Source of the DNA: Pseudomonadota bacterium
GTDB lineage: Bacteria > Pseudomonadota > Gammaproteobacteria > Pseudomonadales > Moraxellaceae
Assembly: GCA_021851865.1 (NCBI GenBank)
Contig: JAJZBU010000003.1
Span: forward strand, 1-64,000
Direction of reading: 5' to 3'
Length of the DNA: 64,000 nucleotides
Position numbers and translations under genes: made by a program. Positions 24,114-36,146 of the stretch are shown piece after piece. Under the pieces are notes generated by a model. The model saw only the letters and a list, made by a program, of their open reading frames with translations, did no database searches and was not told the DNA's origin. The first letter of the stretch is position 1. Each line of letters starts with the position of its first letter.

Positions 24114-24306
24114 GCCGCAGGACAAGAGTCCTACGGGGCAGTGCCGGGCAGCTGACGAGGTGGCGATTGGCACAGCTAATTCACCGGCAAGATTGGGTCC
24201 GGCGGCATTTCGCCCTAGCCGAAGCCCATCCTCGACGGCCTGCTATCGCATACCGCACCAGCCGATGGGCCCCGGCCAGCACGAACACCGAGACCCGCCT
24301 GCCGCC

Positions 24307-25770
24307 TCAGTGCGGCGTCGTCGTCGCTTGCTGGATGAGCCAAGTGAGGGCGTGTGGATAGACCCCGACCAACAGCACCACACCGGCGACACCGAGGACC
24401 ATGAGACCGCCGACATGAGCGCCCCAGTGCAGATCGGCGTCATAGGCGCGCATGCCCGGCGCGCGCAGATAAAGCGCGATCATGGTGCGCAGGTAGAAGT
24501 AGATGCCGATGGCGCTGCCGAAGAACAAGGCAATCAGCAGGGGAAGCTGGCCCATGGCCACGCCGGCCATGGCGATGTAGAGCTTACCGACGAAGCCGGC
24601 GGTCATCGGAATGCCGGCCAGAGAGAGCAGCGCCACGGTCATCACCGAAGACAGCAACGGACGTTGCCAGAACAGACCACGGTAGTCCTGCAGGCTGTCG
24701 GCGTCGCGCGCCTCACCGCCCGAAGACATGAGGGCGATGACACCAAAGGAGGCGATGGCGGTGACGCTGTAGACGAAGAGATAGACCGCGACCACCATGA
24801 AGGCCGTCCTCGGCTGCCAGAACATCAGCATGCCGATCAGCACATAGCCGAAGTGCGCTATCGAGGAGTAGCCGAGCATGCGCTTGATGTTGTTCTGTTT
24901 CAGGGCGAGCAAGCTGCCCCCGAGTATGGAGGCGACCGCCAGGATCTGCAAGGCAACCAGGATGGCCGGCGAACGCATCGCCGGCATGATGATGAGCATA
25001 CGCAGGAGCATGGCCATGACCGCCACCTTGCCGGTGGTGGCGAGAAAAGCGCCCACCGGCGCCGGCGAACCTTCATAGACGTCAGGCGTCCACATGTGGA
25101 AAGGTACGAGCGAGAGCTTGAAGCCAAAACCGACCAGCAGCATCATCGTCGCCGCCATGGTCAGGACGATGTCGGTGCGCTCCGGCGGCATGTTGAAGTG
25201 GCCGATGCTGGCAAAATCAAGGCTACCGAACTCGGCATAGAGCAATGCCATACCGAAGAGCATGAAGGCCGAGGCTGCGCTCGACAGCACCATGTACTTG
25301 ATACCCGCCTCAAGGCTGTGCCGGCGACTGCGCGTGTAGGCGATGAGTCCATAGAGCGCCACCGACATGATCTCAATACCGATGAAGGCCGAGACCAAGC
25401 TCATCGACAAGGACATCACCATCCCGCCGAGGGCGGCGAGGAGCATGAGCAGGTACATCTCCTCGCGGTTCTCGGCGTAGCGATCGATGTAGGCGTGCAC
25501 CAAGGTGGAGCAGGCGAGGGTCGTGACCAGGGTCAGACCGACGAAGAAGAGTCCGGGACCGTCGACGAGAAAGAGCGGCGTCACCATCTGCGGCCCCGCC
25601 TTCCAGGCGGCGTAGAGACTGATGACCGCGAGATTGAGACCCAATACAGCGAAGGTCGGGTTCCACCACGGATGGCGACGGATGGCGATCGCCATCATCA
25701 CCACGATGATGCTGGCAGCCACGATCAGCAAGGGCAGCATGGCTTGTGCAGAGACCAAAGTCAGATTCAT
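24307..25770 (-). CDS. nuoN: NADH-quinone oxidoreductase subunit N
   Basis: This 487-residue antiporter-like membrane subunit of complex I has about 14 hydrophobic segments and the Lys-containing stretch TGKVAVMAMLLR typical of NuoN. It conducts protons in the membrane arm, next to the A-H-J-K segment. It is the last gene of the nuo operon, 10 bases after nuoM, and its stop borders the mobile-DNA island, so the operon 3' end has been rebuilt by insertion without damaging the reading frame. Confidence 0.95.
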   Translation of the reverse strand: MNLTLVSAQAMLPLLIVAASIIVVMMAIAIRRHPWWNPTFAVLGLNLAVISLYAAWKAGPQMVTPLFLVDGPGLFFVGLTLVTTLACSTLVHAYIDRYAENREEMYLLMLLAALGGMVMSLSMSLVSAFIGIEIMSVALYGLIAYTRSRRHSLEAGIKYMVLSSAASAFMLFGMALLYAEFGSLDFASIGHFNMPPERTDIVLTMAATMMLLVGFGFKLSLVPFHMWTPDVYEGSPAPVGAFLATTGKVAVMAMLLRMLIIMPAMRSPAILVALQILAVASILGGSLLALKQNNIKRMLGYSSIAHFGYVLIGMLMFWQPRTAFMVVAVYLFVYSVTAIASFGVIALMSSGGEARDADSLQDYRGLFWQRPLLSSVMTVALLSLAGIPMTAGFVGKLYIAMAGVAMGQLPLLIALFFGSAIGIYFYLRTMIALYLRAPGMRAYDADLHWGAHVGGLMVLGVAGVVLLVGVYPHALTWLIQQATTTPH

Positions 25771-25780
25771 CGCAGGCTCC

Positions 25781-27310
25781 TCAGTGCAGGGCGCCAGGCA
25801 GGGCTAACACGCCCGCCAAGTGCTGAAATTGGTCGATGGCGGCGCTCGCCGTGTGCAGGACCGGGCTGGGATAGACGCCGAGCACGACGGTGGCGGCAGC
25901 GAGGCTGAGCACCATGGCCATCTCGCGCTTGCCGAGCCGCTTGAGCGTCGCCGAGTTCTCTGCCGGTGGACCATAGAAGGCGTTCTGCAGCATGTACAGG
26001 GTGTAGACGGCGGCGAGCACCAACCCCCCGCTGGCGATCACCGCCATGATGCGATTGACGCTGAAGGTGCCGATGAGGATGAGAAACTCGCCGACAAAGT
26101 TACCAAGTCCCGGCAAGCCCACCGAAGCGGCGGCAAAGAACAGGGCCATCGGCGGCAGACGATCGATGCGCGCCCACAGACCGCCCATCTTGGCCAGTTC
26201 ACGGCTGTGCAGGCGCTCATAGAGCTGGCCACAGAGGATGAACAGCGCCGCGGCCGAGATGCCATGCGCCAGCATCTGCACCATGACCCCCTGCAAGGCG
26301 AGGGCATTGAAGGAGTAGATGCCGATGAGCACGAAACCCATGTGCGAGACCGAGGTGTAGGCGACCAGGCGCTTGATGTCGGTCTGACGATAGGCGAGCA
26401 GCGCGCCGTAGTAGATGCCGAAGGCGCCGAGTCCCATGGCGATGGGCGCGAACTCATGCGCCGCCTGCGGAAAGAAGGGCACGGCGAAACGCAGCAGACC
26501 GTAACCCGCCGTCTTCAACAAGATGCCGGCGAGGTCGACAGAGCCCGCCGTCGGCGCCTGCGAGTGCGCGTCGGGCAGCCAGGCATGCAAGGGCACCACC
26601 GGCAGCTTCACCGCAAAAGCGATGAAGAAACCGAGCATCAGCACCCACTGCAACCCATGCGACAAGGGTGTATGCAGAAGATCATCGTAGTCGAAGCTGA
26701 GATGATGGGTGAGCTGAGCATGGGCGAGGGTGAGAGCGATGATGGCCAGCAGCATGATGAAGCCGCTCGCCTGCGTGTAGATGAAGAACTTGGTCGCGGC
26801 GTAGATGCGGCCCTTGCCGCCCGGGGCATTGTGTCCCCACAGGGCGATGAGGAAGAACATCGGCACCAGCATGACTTCCCAGAAGAAGAAGAACAGCAAC
26901 ATGTCGAGGGATTCAAAGACGCCGATGACCCCGGCTAGGATCCAGAGCAGGTTGAGATGGAAGAAGCCGACGTTCTCCTGCACTTCCGTCCACGAACAGG
27001 CCACCGAGAGCGCGCCGAGGAAGGCGGTGAGCGCGATCAGCAACAAGGAGATGCCGTCGATGCCGAGGTGATAACTGACGCCGATCTCCGGCATCCAGTT
27101 GAGTCTCTCCTCGAGACCCCAGTGCGGCGCCCCCTGTAGCGGCATGACGACGTGGTAGTCGCCATGCCACCAGGCATATACGACCAGGGCGAGCAGGGCG
27201 AGCATCGAGATCATGGCCACCCAACGCGGCGCCTGCCGGCTGATACGCTCCCCCAGCCAGCAGCTGAAACCACCGATGAAGGGGATCAGGATGAACCAAG
27301 TCAGAATCAT
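25781..27310 (-). CDS. nuoM: NADH-quinone oxidoreductase subunit M
   Basis: This 509-residue membrane subunit has the NuoM motifs FFFWEVMLVPMFFLI with the buried Glu, LPVVPLHAWLPDAHSQAPTA and KTAGYGLLRF with the pumping lysine. It is one of the three antiporter-like proton channels of complex I. It lies 15 bases downstream of nuoL and 10 bases upstream of nuoN. Length matches E. coli NuoM (509). Confidence 0.96.
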   Translation of the reverse strand: MILTWFILIPFIGGFSCWLGERISRQAPRWVAMISMLALLALVVYAWWHGDYHVVMPLQGAPHWGLEERLNWMPEIGVSYHLGIDGISLLLIALTAFLGALSVACSWTEVQENVGFFHLNLLWILAGVIGVFESLDMLLFFFFWEVMLVPMFFLIALWGHNAPGGKGRIYAATKFFIYTQASGFIMLLAIIALTLAHAQLTHHLSFDYDDLLHTPLSHGLQWVLMLGFFIAFAVKLPVVPLHAWLPDAHSQAPTAGSVDLAGILLKTAGYGLLRFAVPFFPQAAHEFAPIAMGLGAFGIYYGALLAYRQTDIKRLVAYTSVSHMGFVLIGIYSFNALALQGVMVQMLAHGISAAALFILCGQLYERLHSRELAKMGGLWARIDRLPPMALFFAAASVGLPGLGNFVGEFLILIGTFSVNRIMAVIASGGLVLAAVYTLYMLQNAFYGPPAENSATLKRLGKREMAMVLSLAAATVVLGVYPSPVLHTASAAIDQFQHLAGVLALPGALH

Positions 27311-27325
27311 GAGGAACTCCCGGAC

Positions 27326-29172
<1,847 letters not shown>

Positions 29173-29176
<4 letters not shown>

Positions 29177-29484
29177 CCGTGCATCTCGCTTGCCGCATCG
29201 ACGTTGAGCGTCTTGAAGCGGCGGTAGAGTTGGAGTACGAGGGCCAGACCGATGGCTGCTTCCGAGGCGGCCAGGGTCAGGATCAGGATGAACATCACCT
29301 GCCCCTCCGGGCGTCCCCAGCGGCTACCGGCGAGGACGAAGGCGAGCGCCGCCGAGTTCATCATGATCTCAATGCTCATCAACATGAACAGGATGTTGCG
29401 CCGCAGCAGCAGGCCACAGAGGCCGAGGCTGAACAGAATCGCGGCGACGATCAGTCCATGCTCCATAGGAATCGTCTGCATCAT
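29173..29484 (-). CDS. nuoK: NADH-quinone oxidoreductase subunit K
   Basis: This 103-residue subunit has three membrane helices with the two conserved glutamates in [14 protein letters not shown] and [14 protein letters not shown]. It is very close to E. coli NuoK, including the SEMHG-like end. It forms part of the proton path between NuoJ and NuoN. It overlaps nuoL by four bases and follows nuoJ by three. Confidence 0.96.
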
Positions 29485-29487
29485 CGC

Positions 29488-29991
29488 CTACTCCTTCTTT
29501 TCTTCAGGCCGGCCGATATGCCAGGCGGCGATCATGGCGGCGAGCAATAGCATGGAAGCGAGCTCGACGGCCAGCATATAAGGGCCGAAGAGCACGACCC
29601 CGACATCCTGCGTCGACAGCGCAAAAGTACTCAGCGGGTGATTCCCCTGCAGCATTCCCCAGAGCAGGACCAGCAAAAACAAGGAGAGCAGGCTCGGCCA
29701 GATCCAGTAACGCAGCCGCAACCAGTCTTTCTCCTGCTGCGAGACGCGCGTACCGAGGTTGAGCATCATGACGACGAAGACGAAGAGCACCATGATGGCG
29801 CCGGCGTAGACGATGACCTCGAGGGCACCGGCGAAAGGCGCACCGACGGTGAAGAAGATCATCGCGACACTGATCAGCGACAGCACCAGATAAAGCAGGG
29901 CGTGCACCGGATTGGCAGCACTGATCACGCGCAGGGTCGCCAGGATGGCGACGGCGGCAGCGCCATAAAAAGCGAGACTGGTCATCTCCAC
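29488..29991 (-). CDS. nuoJ: NADH-quinone oxidoreductase subunit J
   Basis: This 167-residue membrane subunit has five hydrophobic segments and the pi-bulge helix region FAGALEVIVYAGAIMVLFVFVVMML with conserved Tyr and Glu, central to coupling. It lies nine bases after nuoI and three before nuoK. It is slightly shorter than the E. coli protein (184), mainly at the C-terminus. Confidence 0.94.
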   Translation of the reverse strand: MEMTSLAFYGAAAVAILATLRVISAANPVHALLYLVLSLISVAMIFFTVGAPFAGALEVIVYAGAIMVLFVFVVMMLNLGTRVSQQEKDWLRLRYWIWPSLLSLFLLVLLWGMLQGNHPLSTFALSTQDVGVVLFGPYMLAVELASMLLLAAMIAAWHIGRPEEKKE

Positions 29992-30000
29992 GATCCTCTC

Positions 30001-30534
30001 CTAAGGCAACAGACCCTTGACATCCACCGGCGCCGACTCACCCTCGCCGCTACCCTTGGGTTTGCCTGCGATGGCCAGACCAGCCTGGCGGTAGAAATTG
30101 TATTCATGGTATTTGCCCGGTCCGGAAATGAGCAGGTGCTCCTTCTCATAGACCAGGTCCTGACGCTTGAACTCGGCCAGCTCGAAGTCTGGCGTGAGCT
30201 GGATCGCCGTCGTCGGACAGGCCTCTTCACACATGCCGCAGAAGATGCAGCGCGAGAAATTGATGCGAAAAAACTCCGGATACCAACGCCCATCCTCGGT
30301 CTCGGCCTTCTGCAAGGAGATGCAACCGACGGGGCAGGCGACGGCGCACAGATTGCACGCGACGCAGCGCTCCTCGCCGTCCGGATCGCGCGTCAGCACG
30401 ATGCGGCCGCGATAGCGCGGCGGCACATAGATCGCCTGCTCCGGATACTGGATGGTATCGCGCCGGCGGAAGGAGTGCATGAAGACCATCCACATGCTGC
30501 GCAGGTTGGAGAAGATGCCTTGCAAGAGATTCAT
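30001..30534 (-). CDS. nuoI: NADH-quinone oxidoreductase subunit I
   Basis: This 177-residue ferredoxin-like subunit has two 4Fe-4S motifs, [12 protein letters not shown] and [12 protein letters not shown], which hold clusters N6a and N6b in the quinone-reducing arm. I set the start at the ATG 30534 (MNLLQGIF), preceded by GAGGAG; a longer frame upstream is not supported. It lies 16 bases after nuoH. Confidence 0.96.
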   Translation of the reverse strand: MNLLQGIFSNLRSMWMVFMHSFRRRDTIQYPEQAIYVPPRYRGRIVLTRDPDGEERCVACNLCAVACPVGCISLQKAETEDGRWYPEFFRINFSRCIFCGMCEEACPTTAIQLTPDFELAEFKRQDLVYEKEHLLISGPGKYHEYNFYRQAGLAIAGKPKGSGEGESAPVDVKGLLP

Positions 30535-30550
30535 CGAATGCGACTCCTCG

Positions 30551-31576
30551 TCAAAACGGACTGCCATGGCTGCGCCACAGCACGATGGCAGCGGTCGCCA
30601 TGAGATTGACCAGGGTCAGCGGCAAGCAGACCTTCCAGCCAAAATCCATGATCTGATCGTAGCGCGGCCGCGGCAGCGCCCCGCGCACCAGGATGAACAG
30701 CGCGATGAAGACGAAGGTTTTCAGGCTGAACCAAAAGATCGGCCAATCCATGAAGTGACCGAAAGGCGACAGCCAGCCACCGAAGAACAAGGTGGTGATC
30801 AGGGCCGAGACCATGACGACGCCGACGTACTCGCCGACGAAGAACATGCCGAACTTCATGCCCGAGTATTCGGTATGGAAACCGGCCGCCAGTTCCTGCT
30901 CGGCTTCCGGTAGATCGAAGGGACTGCGATGCGCCACGGCGACGCCGGCGATGGCGAAGGTGAAGAAGCCGAGAAACTGCGGCAGCACGAACCACATCTG
31001 CTGCTGGCCGAGGACGATGTCGCGCAGGCTGAAAGAGCCGGTGATGGCCACCACCCCCATCAGCGACAGGCCCATGAAGACCTCGTAGCTGATCGTCTGC
31101 GCCGTCGTACGCACGCCCCCGAGCAGAGCATACTTGCTGTTGCTCGCCCAGCCACCGAGCATGGCGGCGTAGACAGCGAGACCGGCGACGGCGAAGAAGA
31201 AGAGCAGACCGACGTTCATGTCGATCACTCCCCAGGACGGGGTGATGGGAATGACGGCAAAAGCGAGCAGAAGAGCGCTCATGGCGATGGCCGGCGCCAG
31301 CCAGAAGGTGAATTTGTCGACGAAAGGCGGTGTCCAGTCTTCCTTGAAGAACATCTTCACCATGTCGGCGATGACTTGGCCGAGGCCGAAAGGACCGACG
31401 CGGTTGGGACCGTAGCGATCCTGCCAGAGGGCGAGCAGACGGCGCTCGACCCAGGGCAGCAGGGCGGCCACGAGGACAGGCACGAGCAGGATGACGATCG
31501 CCTTGAGCACCGCGATCACGACGTCGATGACGGCTGGCGTCCACCAGGCCAGCATCTCATTCCAGAGCGCATTCAT
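30551..31576 (-). CDS. nuoH: NADH-quinone oxidoreductase subunit H
   Basis: This 341-residue membrane subunit, which forms the quinone chamber with NuoB and NuoD, shows [21 protein letters not shown] and the acidic loop [25 protein letters not shown] sits nine bases before the ATG at 31576 and contains the nuoG stop codon region, so the two genes are coupled. A GTG six bases upstream could also serve as start. Confidence 0.95.
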   Translation of the reverse strand: MNALWNEMLAWWTPAVIDVVIAVLKAIVILLVPVLVAALLPWVERRLLALWQDRYGPNRVGPFGLGQVIADMVKMFFKEDWTPPFVDKFTFWLAPAIAMSALLLAFAVIPITPSWGVIDMNVGLLFFFAVAGLAVYAAMLGGWASNSKYALLGGVRTTAQTISYEVFMGLSLMGVVAITGSFSLRDIVLGQQQMWFVLPQFLGFFTFAIAGVAVAHRSPFDLPEAEQELAAGFHTEYSGMKFGMFFVGEYVGVVMVSALITTLFFGGWLSPFGHFMDWPIFWFSLKTFVFIALFILVRGALPRPRYDQIMDFGWKVCLPLTLVNLMATAAIVLWRSHGSPF

Positions 31577-31582
31577 CGCCAC

Positions 31583-34264
31583 TTACCTCCCCTTGCCCAG
31601 ATCCAGGCGACTACCTGGCACGACCTTCAACAGACCGACCGGCAGACCGACACAATCGGCCGCCAAGGTGGCGCTGTGGCGCACCGGCAGGACGTGGCGC
31701 TCACCATCGATCAGCAGTTCGATCTCTTCCCCTTCGGCGTAAGCCGCCGTCGCCGGCAGCGCCACATAAGGCTGCGGCGCGCGGCCAGCGATGACCTCGG
31801 CGCGCAGGCTGAGCTCGTCGCTGCCGAAGATGTGATGCAGCGCCACCACACGCCAGCCCGCCGCCTCAGCCGCCGGCACCGCCTGATAGCTCGCGGCATG
31901 ATCGGCCTGCAGCAGACGCACGCCGGGATCGCCATGGCGCAGACTGCCGGTCTCGTCCTGGAACTTGTTCCACGCCTGCGGCGAGTTCCAGCCTGGCGCC
32001 CAGACGAAGGGAATGAGGGCGGCGTCTTCCTGGGGCCCGCTGTAACCCTCCATGGAGAAGGCCAAAGCGGTGTCGTTGTCGACCGGCTGCCGCGGCTCAT
32101 GCACGGACAGATGCGCACGCATCGCCGTACGCCCGGAATAGCGGCGCGGCTCGCGCGCCACCTTCAGACCGGTGATGCGGTAGCGGGCATCCGGCGCCGC
32201 CGCGACGATGGCGGCCAGCGCCGGCACCGCCGCGGCGATCTCGGCGGTGACCTGGTCGAGATGCGTCCACGCCGCCGCCTGACCCAGACTGATGCGATCG
32301 AGGGCGTGCAGCCAGCGCCAGCTTTCGCGGCGGCAGTCCTGCGGCTCATAGTAGCTGGCGTCATAGACCTGGAAGTAGCGCTGCGCGCGACCTTCCATGC
32401 TGACGACGGTGCCGTCGCCTTCGGTAAAGCTGGCCGCCGACAACAGCACATCGGCCTGCGCCGCCGTCGCCGTCATCTGATGGTCGACGACCACCAGTCT
32501 GGCCACTTTGGCGAGCATGCGCTCAACCCGCGCCGCCGGCAGACAGCGGAAGAGATCGTTCTCGACCACCACCAGAGTATCGACTTCACCAGCGACGCAG
32601 GCCGCTTCCAGAGCCTCGATGGCGCCGCCGCCGAGCAGGGCCAGACCCATGCTGTTGACCTCGGGCAGAACCTGCGCCAGGGCCGGCTTGCGCTGTTGCC
32701 GCAGCAGGGCGGTGACGACCTGGGTGCTGGCATCGATGAGTTCGCTGCAGCCGCTGCTGACGCCGGAGATGACCAAAGGCCGCTCTGCCGCCAGCAGATC
32801 AGCGGCGATACGCGCCGCCAGCGCCTGTTCATCGGCGCTCAAGCCGCTCACCGCCGGCGCCTGTGCGTCGATGGCGTGGGCGACGGCAAAGCCGAGACGG
32901 GCCTGCGCCTGTGGCGTGGCGCGATACTGCGAAGCGGCGACGTCGTCGAGACGGGTGGCCTGCACCATGGTCAGATGCAGGGGGCTGAGGGCGTTCTGCG
33001 CGATGTTCTTGATCGGTTCGGCGTTCCAGGCCGGCACCTTGCGTGCTGCCGCCTGCTTGAAAGCCTCGTTCTTGACCGACTGGCGCAAGGCCAGGGCGAT
33101 GCGCGGCGCCGTCTGGGTGAGGTCCTCACCGAGCACGAAGACGGCATCACAAGCCTCCATCTCACGCAGCGACGGCACCTGCACCTGCTCGAGACGCAGG
33201 CTGCGCACAGCGCGTTCCTGCAGAGCGAGGGCGGCGGCGTCGAGCCCCTGATAGAAGCGCTCGCCTCCGACCAGGGCACGCAGACTGAAGTTGCTCTCCA
33301 GGCTGGCGCGCGCCGAACCGAGTCCGGCGATCCGCGTCCGATCGCGCACGAGACCAGCGACGAGATCAAGGGCGGCGTCGAGACTGAGTGTCTGGCGCTG
33401 CTCGCCCTGACGCTGCGAAGGCTGACGCGGTCTATCCTCGCGATTGACGAAGCCATAACCGAAGCGGCCGCGATCGCAGAGGAAGTAATGGTTGACGCTG
33501 CCGTTGTAGCGGTTCTCGATGCGCCGGATCTCGCCATAGCGCTCGCCCGGGCTGATGTTGCAGCCGACGGCGCAGCCCTGACAGACACTCGGCGCGAACT
33601 GCATGTCCCATTTGCGCGTGTAGTGCTGGCCATGCGTACGGTCGGTAAAGACACCGGTCGGACACACTTCCGTCAGATTGCCGCTGAACTCGCTCTCCAG
33701 CATACCCTCTTGGGCACGCCCGAAATAGACGTTGTCATGCGCGCCGAAGACGCCGAAGTCGCTGCCACCGGCGTAGTCGCGGTAGTAGCGCACGCAGCGG
33801 TAACAGGCGATGCAGCGATTCATCTCGTGGCGGATGAACGGGCCGAGATTCTGGTTGTTGTGGGTGCGCTTGTTGAAGCGGTAGCGGCGCAAGGAGTGCC
33901 CGCTCATCACCGTCATGTCCTGCAGATGGCAGTGCCCACCCTCGGCGCAGACCGGACAATCATGCGGATGGTTGGTCATCAACCACTCGATGACGCTGGC
34001 GCGGAAGGCTTTCGCCTCGGCGTCTTCGACCGAGATGTAGGTCTTGTCGGCGGCCGGCGTCATGCACGACATGACGAGACGACCACGCTGGTCGTTTTCG
34101 TCGCTGTACTGCTTGACCGCACACTGCCGGCAGGCACCGATCGAGCCCAGCGCCGGATGCCAGCAGAAATAGGGAACGTCGAGTCCGAGCGACAGACATG
34201 CCTGCAGGAGGTTGTCTGCGCCATCGACCTCATAGGTCTTGCCATCGATGTGTATGGTCGCCAT
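31583..34264 (-). CDS. nuoG: NADH-quinone oxidoreductase subunit G
   Basis: This 893-residue subunit has an N-terminal 2Fe-2S domain ([18 protein letters not shown]), the His-liganded cluster region [17 protein letters not shown], the [17 protein letters not shown] motif and a molybdopterin-type C-terminal domain without cofactor. CQGCAVGC with a later Cys (FLCDRGR) supplies the extra N7 cluster present in E. coli NuoG but missing in mitochondria. It lies six bases before the nuoH ATG and 62 after nuoF. Confidence 0.95.
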   Translation of the reverse strand: MATIHIDGKTYEVDGADNLLQACLSLGLDVPYFCWHPALGSIGACRQCAVKQYSDENDQRGRLVMSCMTPAADKTYISVEDAEAKAFRASVIEWLMTNHPHDCPVCAEGGHCHLQDMTVMSGHSLRRYRFNKRTHNNQNLGPFIRHEMNRCIACYRCVRYYRDYAGGSDFGVFGAHDNVYFGRAQEGMLESEFSGNLTEVCPTGVFTDRTHGQHYTRKWDMQFAPSVCQGCAVGCNISPGERYGEIRRIENRYNGSVNHYFLCDRGRFGYGFVNREDRPRQPSQRQGEQRQTLSLDAALDLVAGLVRDRTRIAGLGSARASLESNFSLRALVGGERFYQGLDAAALALQERAVRSLRLEQVQVPSLREMEACDAVFVLGEDLTQTAPRIALALRQSVKNEAFKQAAARKVPAWNAEPIKNIAQNALSPLHLTMVQATRLDDVAASQYRATPQAQARLGFAVAHAIDAQAPAVSGLSADEQALAARIAADLLAAERPLVISGVSSGCSELIDASTQVVTALLRQQRKPALAQVLPEVNSMGLALLGGGAIEALEAACVAGEVDTLVVVENDLFRCLPAARVERMLAKVARLVVVDHQMTATAAQADVLLSAASFTEGDGTVVSMEGRAQRYFQVYDASYYEPQDCRRESWRWLHALDRISLGQAAAWTHLDQVTAEIAAAVPALAAIVAAAPDARYRITGLKVAREPRRYSGRTAMRAHLSVHEPRQPVDNDTALAFSMEGYSGPQEDAALIPFVWAPGWNSPQAWNKFQDETGSLRHGDPGVRLLQADHAASYQAVPAAEAAGWRVVALHHIFGSDELSLRAEVIAGRAPQPYVALPATAAYAEGEEIELLIDGERHVLPVRHSATLAADCVGLPVGLLKVVPGSRLDLGKGR

Positions 34265-34326
34265 CGCCGCTTCTACACCTTACCCTGATGAGGGTCCTTG
34301 AATGATCGGGTCGAACGAATCGACGC

Positions 34327-35628
34327 TCAAACGGATTTGATACCTTGTTCAAAACGTGCCGGAAAATACTTGATCGCGCTCTGCAGCGGCTCCATCGCTC
34401 CGGGCGCATGCGCACAGAAGGTCTTGCCCGGCCCAAGATTGCGCGTCATGCCGCGCAGCCACTCGACGTCGCCGGCCTGACCTTCGCCAGCGGCGAGAGC
34501 GTCGACCACCTTGCGCACCCAGGGCAAACCGTCGCGACAAGGCGTGCACCAGCCGCAGGACTCGCGCGCCATGAACATCATCAGATTGCTGACCACCTTG
34601 AGCATGTCCTGCTGGTCGTCGATGACCATGATCAGACCGGTTCCCATGCGGCTTCCGGCCTTGGCGATGGTGTCATAATCCATGGCCAGGTCGAGATGTT
34701 CCGGCATGAGGAAGTCGGTCGAGGCGCCGCCCGGCAGCCAAGCCTGCAACTGCAAGCCCTCCTGCATACCACCAGCGTGCACCTCGAGCAGCTCGCGCCC
34801 CGTCGTCCCGATGGGTAGTTCCCACAGACCGGTACGCCGCGCCCGCCCAGCCACACCATAGAGCTTGCTGCCGGCGTCGCTGCTGCGCCCCTGTGACAGG
34901 GAACGGAACCACTCGGCGCCGTGCAGGAGGATGGCCGGCACATTGCACAGGGTCTCGACGTTATTGACGATGGTCGGACGCCCCCAGGCGCCAGCCTGCT
35001 GCGGGAAGGGTGGCTTCGTGCGCGGATTGGCACGCCGCCCCTCGAGGCAATTGATCAGCGCCGTCTCTTCGCCGCAGATGTAGCGGCCAGCGCCCTCATG
35101 CACGTGCAGCTCGAAGTTGAAGTCGCTACCGAGGATACGCGTGCCGAGATAACCGGCGGCGCGCGTCTCGGCGATGGCAGCGCGCAGACGCTCCGCCGCC
35201 AGCAGATACTCGCCGCGCAGGAAGATGTAGCCGACCTGAGCACCGATGGCGTAAGCCGTCACCAGCATGGCCTCGACCAGCTGAAAGGGCAACTCCTCCA
35301 TCAGCATGCGGTCTTTGAAGGTCCCAGGCTCCATCTCATCGGCGTTGCAGATCAGATACTTGCGGCCAGCGTCGGCACCCATGGGGATGAGCGACCACTT
35401 GACTCCGGTGGGAAAGCCGGCGCCGCCACGACCGCGCAGGTTGGCGTTCTTCACCGTCGTCTGGATGTCCAGCGGTGCCATCGCCAAAGCCTGACGCAAA
35501 GCCTTGAAGCCATCGAGGGCTTCGTAGCCGGCCAGATCGAGGACCGCACCACCTTGCGCGTTATAGCGCCAAGTGAGCGGATGCGTCTCGCGCCGCACGT
35601 CGAGTCCGGCATTGATCAGCGAGCTCAT
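34327..35628 (-). CDS. nuoF: NADH-quinone oxidoreductase subunit F
   Basis: This 433-residue subunit binds NADH and [18 protein letters not shown] is the glycine-rich NADH site, and the FMN region follows. The 4Fe-4S cluster N3 ligands are in [12 protein letters not shown] and a later Cys ([10 protein letters not shown]). It overlaps nuoE by ATGA. Electrons enter complex I here. Confidence 0.96.
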   Translation of the reverse strand: MSSLINAGLDVRRETHPLTWRYNAQGGAVLDLAGYEALDGFKALRQALAMAPLDIQTTVKNANLRGRGGAGFPTGVKWSLIPMGADAGRKYLICNADEMEPGTFKDRMLMEELPFQLVEAMLVTAYAIGAQVGYIFLRGEYLLAAERLRAAIAETRAAGYLGTRILGSDFNFELHVHEGAGRYICGEETALINCLEGRRANPRTKPPFPQQAGAWGRPTIVNNVETLCNVPAILLHGAEWFRSLSQGRSSDAGSKLYGVAGRARRTGLWELPIGTTGRELLEVHAGGMQEGLQLQAWLPGGASTDFLMPEHLDLAMDYDTIAKAGSRMGTGLIMVIDDQQDMLKVVSNLMMFMARESCGWCTPCRDGLPWVRKVVDALAAGEGQAGDVEWLRGMTRNLGPGKTFCAHAPGAMEPLQSAIKYFPARFEQGIKSV

Positions 35629-36146
35629 GCGTATTGCTCCAGCACGGCGGCGACATTCTCCGGCGTCACCTGGAAGTGGGTGTCTTCATCGATGAGCAGC
35701 ACCGGCGCGCGATCGCAGGCGCCGAGGCAGACGACCGGCAGCACGGTGAAGCGGTCGTCCGGCGTCGTCTGTCCCGGCTGGATGCCGAGCAGTTCCTGGA
35801 TGCGCGCATAGACCTGCTCATAGCCGGAAAGATGACAGCCGATGCTGTCACAGACCAGGATGACGTGGCGTCCCACCGGCTTGCGATAAATGCGGTTGTA
35901 GAAGGTCGCCACACCATCGACCTCGGCCGCCGCGATGCCAAGCACGGCAGCGATGGCCTCGATCGCCGCATCGCTGACCCAGCGGCGGTTCTTCTGGACG
36001 ATCTTCAGGGCATCGATGGTCGCGGCGCGTGCATCCTCGTAGTGATGCATGGCCTGCTCGATGGCTCTTTGTTCTTCATCGCTGAGGATGAAGGGACCGC
36101 CACGATCAGTGACGATCATCTTGGATTGGGGGTTATCGGTCGACAT
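35625..36146 (-). CDS. nuoE: NADH-quinone oxidoreductase subunit E
   Basis: This 173-residue thioredoxin-like subunit holds the 2Fe-2S cluster N1a through CDSIGC and CLGACD. It pairs with NuoF in the NADH-oxidising module. It overlaps nuoF by four bases and its start lies 14 bases inside the 3' end of nuoCD. Confidence 0.95.
   Translation of the reverse strand: MSTDNPQSKMIVTDRGGPFILSDEEQRAIEQAMHHYEDARAATIDALKIVQKNRRWVSDAAIEAIAAVLGIAAAEVDGVATFYNRIYRKPVGRHVILVCDSIGCHLSGYEQVYARIQELLGIQPGQTTPDDRFTVLPVVCLGACDRAPVLLIDEDTHFQVTPENVAAVLEQYA

Larger units (their letters stand above)
22447..24306. mobile_element. Island of mobile-DNA debris between lysR and nuoN
   Basis: This stretch holds a plasmid-type toxin-antitoxin pair, a short cassette-like ORF and an IS3-family transposase remnant, and it is visibly less GC-rich and less densely coding than its neighbours. 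Both flanking genes (lysR and nuoN) are intact. I cannot find terminal repeats or a target duplication, so the borders are simply the neighbouring stop codons. The last 193 bases (24114-24306) hold no gene I can identify. Confidence 0.55.

Noticed and set aside
23956..25908. Plus-strand open frame of 650 codons after the IS3 remnant
   Set aside because: Only the first part is IS3 transposase; the rest is antisense to nuoN.
30929..34288. Very long open frame (over 1100 codons) on the plus strand
   Set aside because: It is antisense to nuoG and nuoH, whose motifs and order are unmistakable; long antisense frames are common in high-GC DNA. Its product has low-complexity Arg/Ala/Asp composition.
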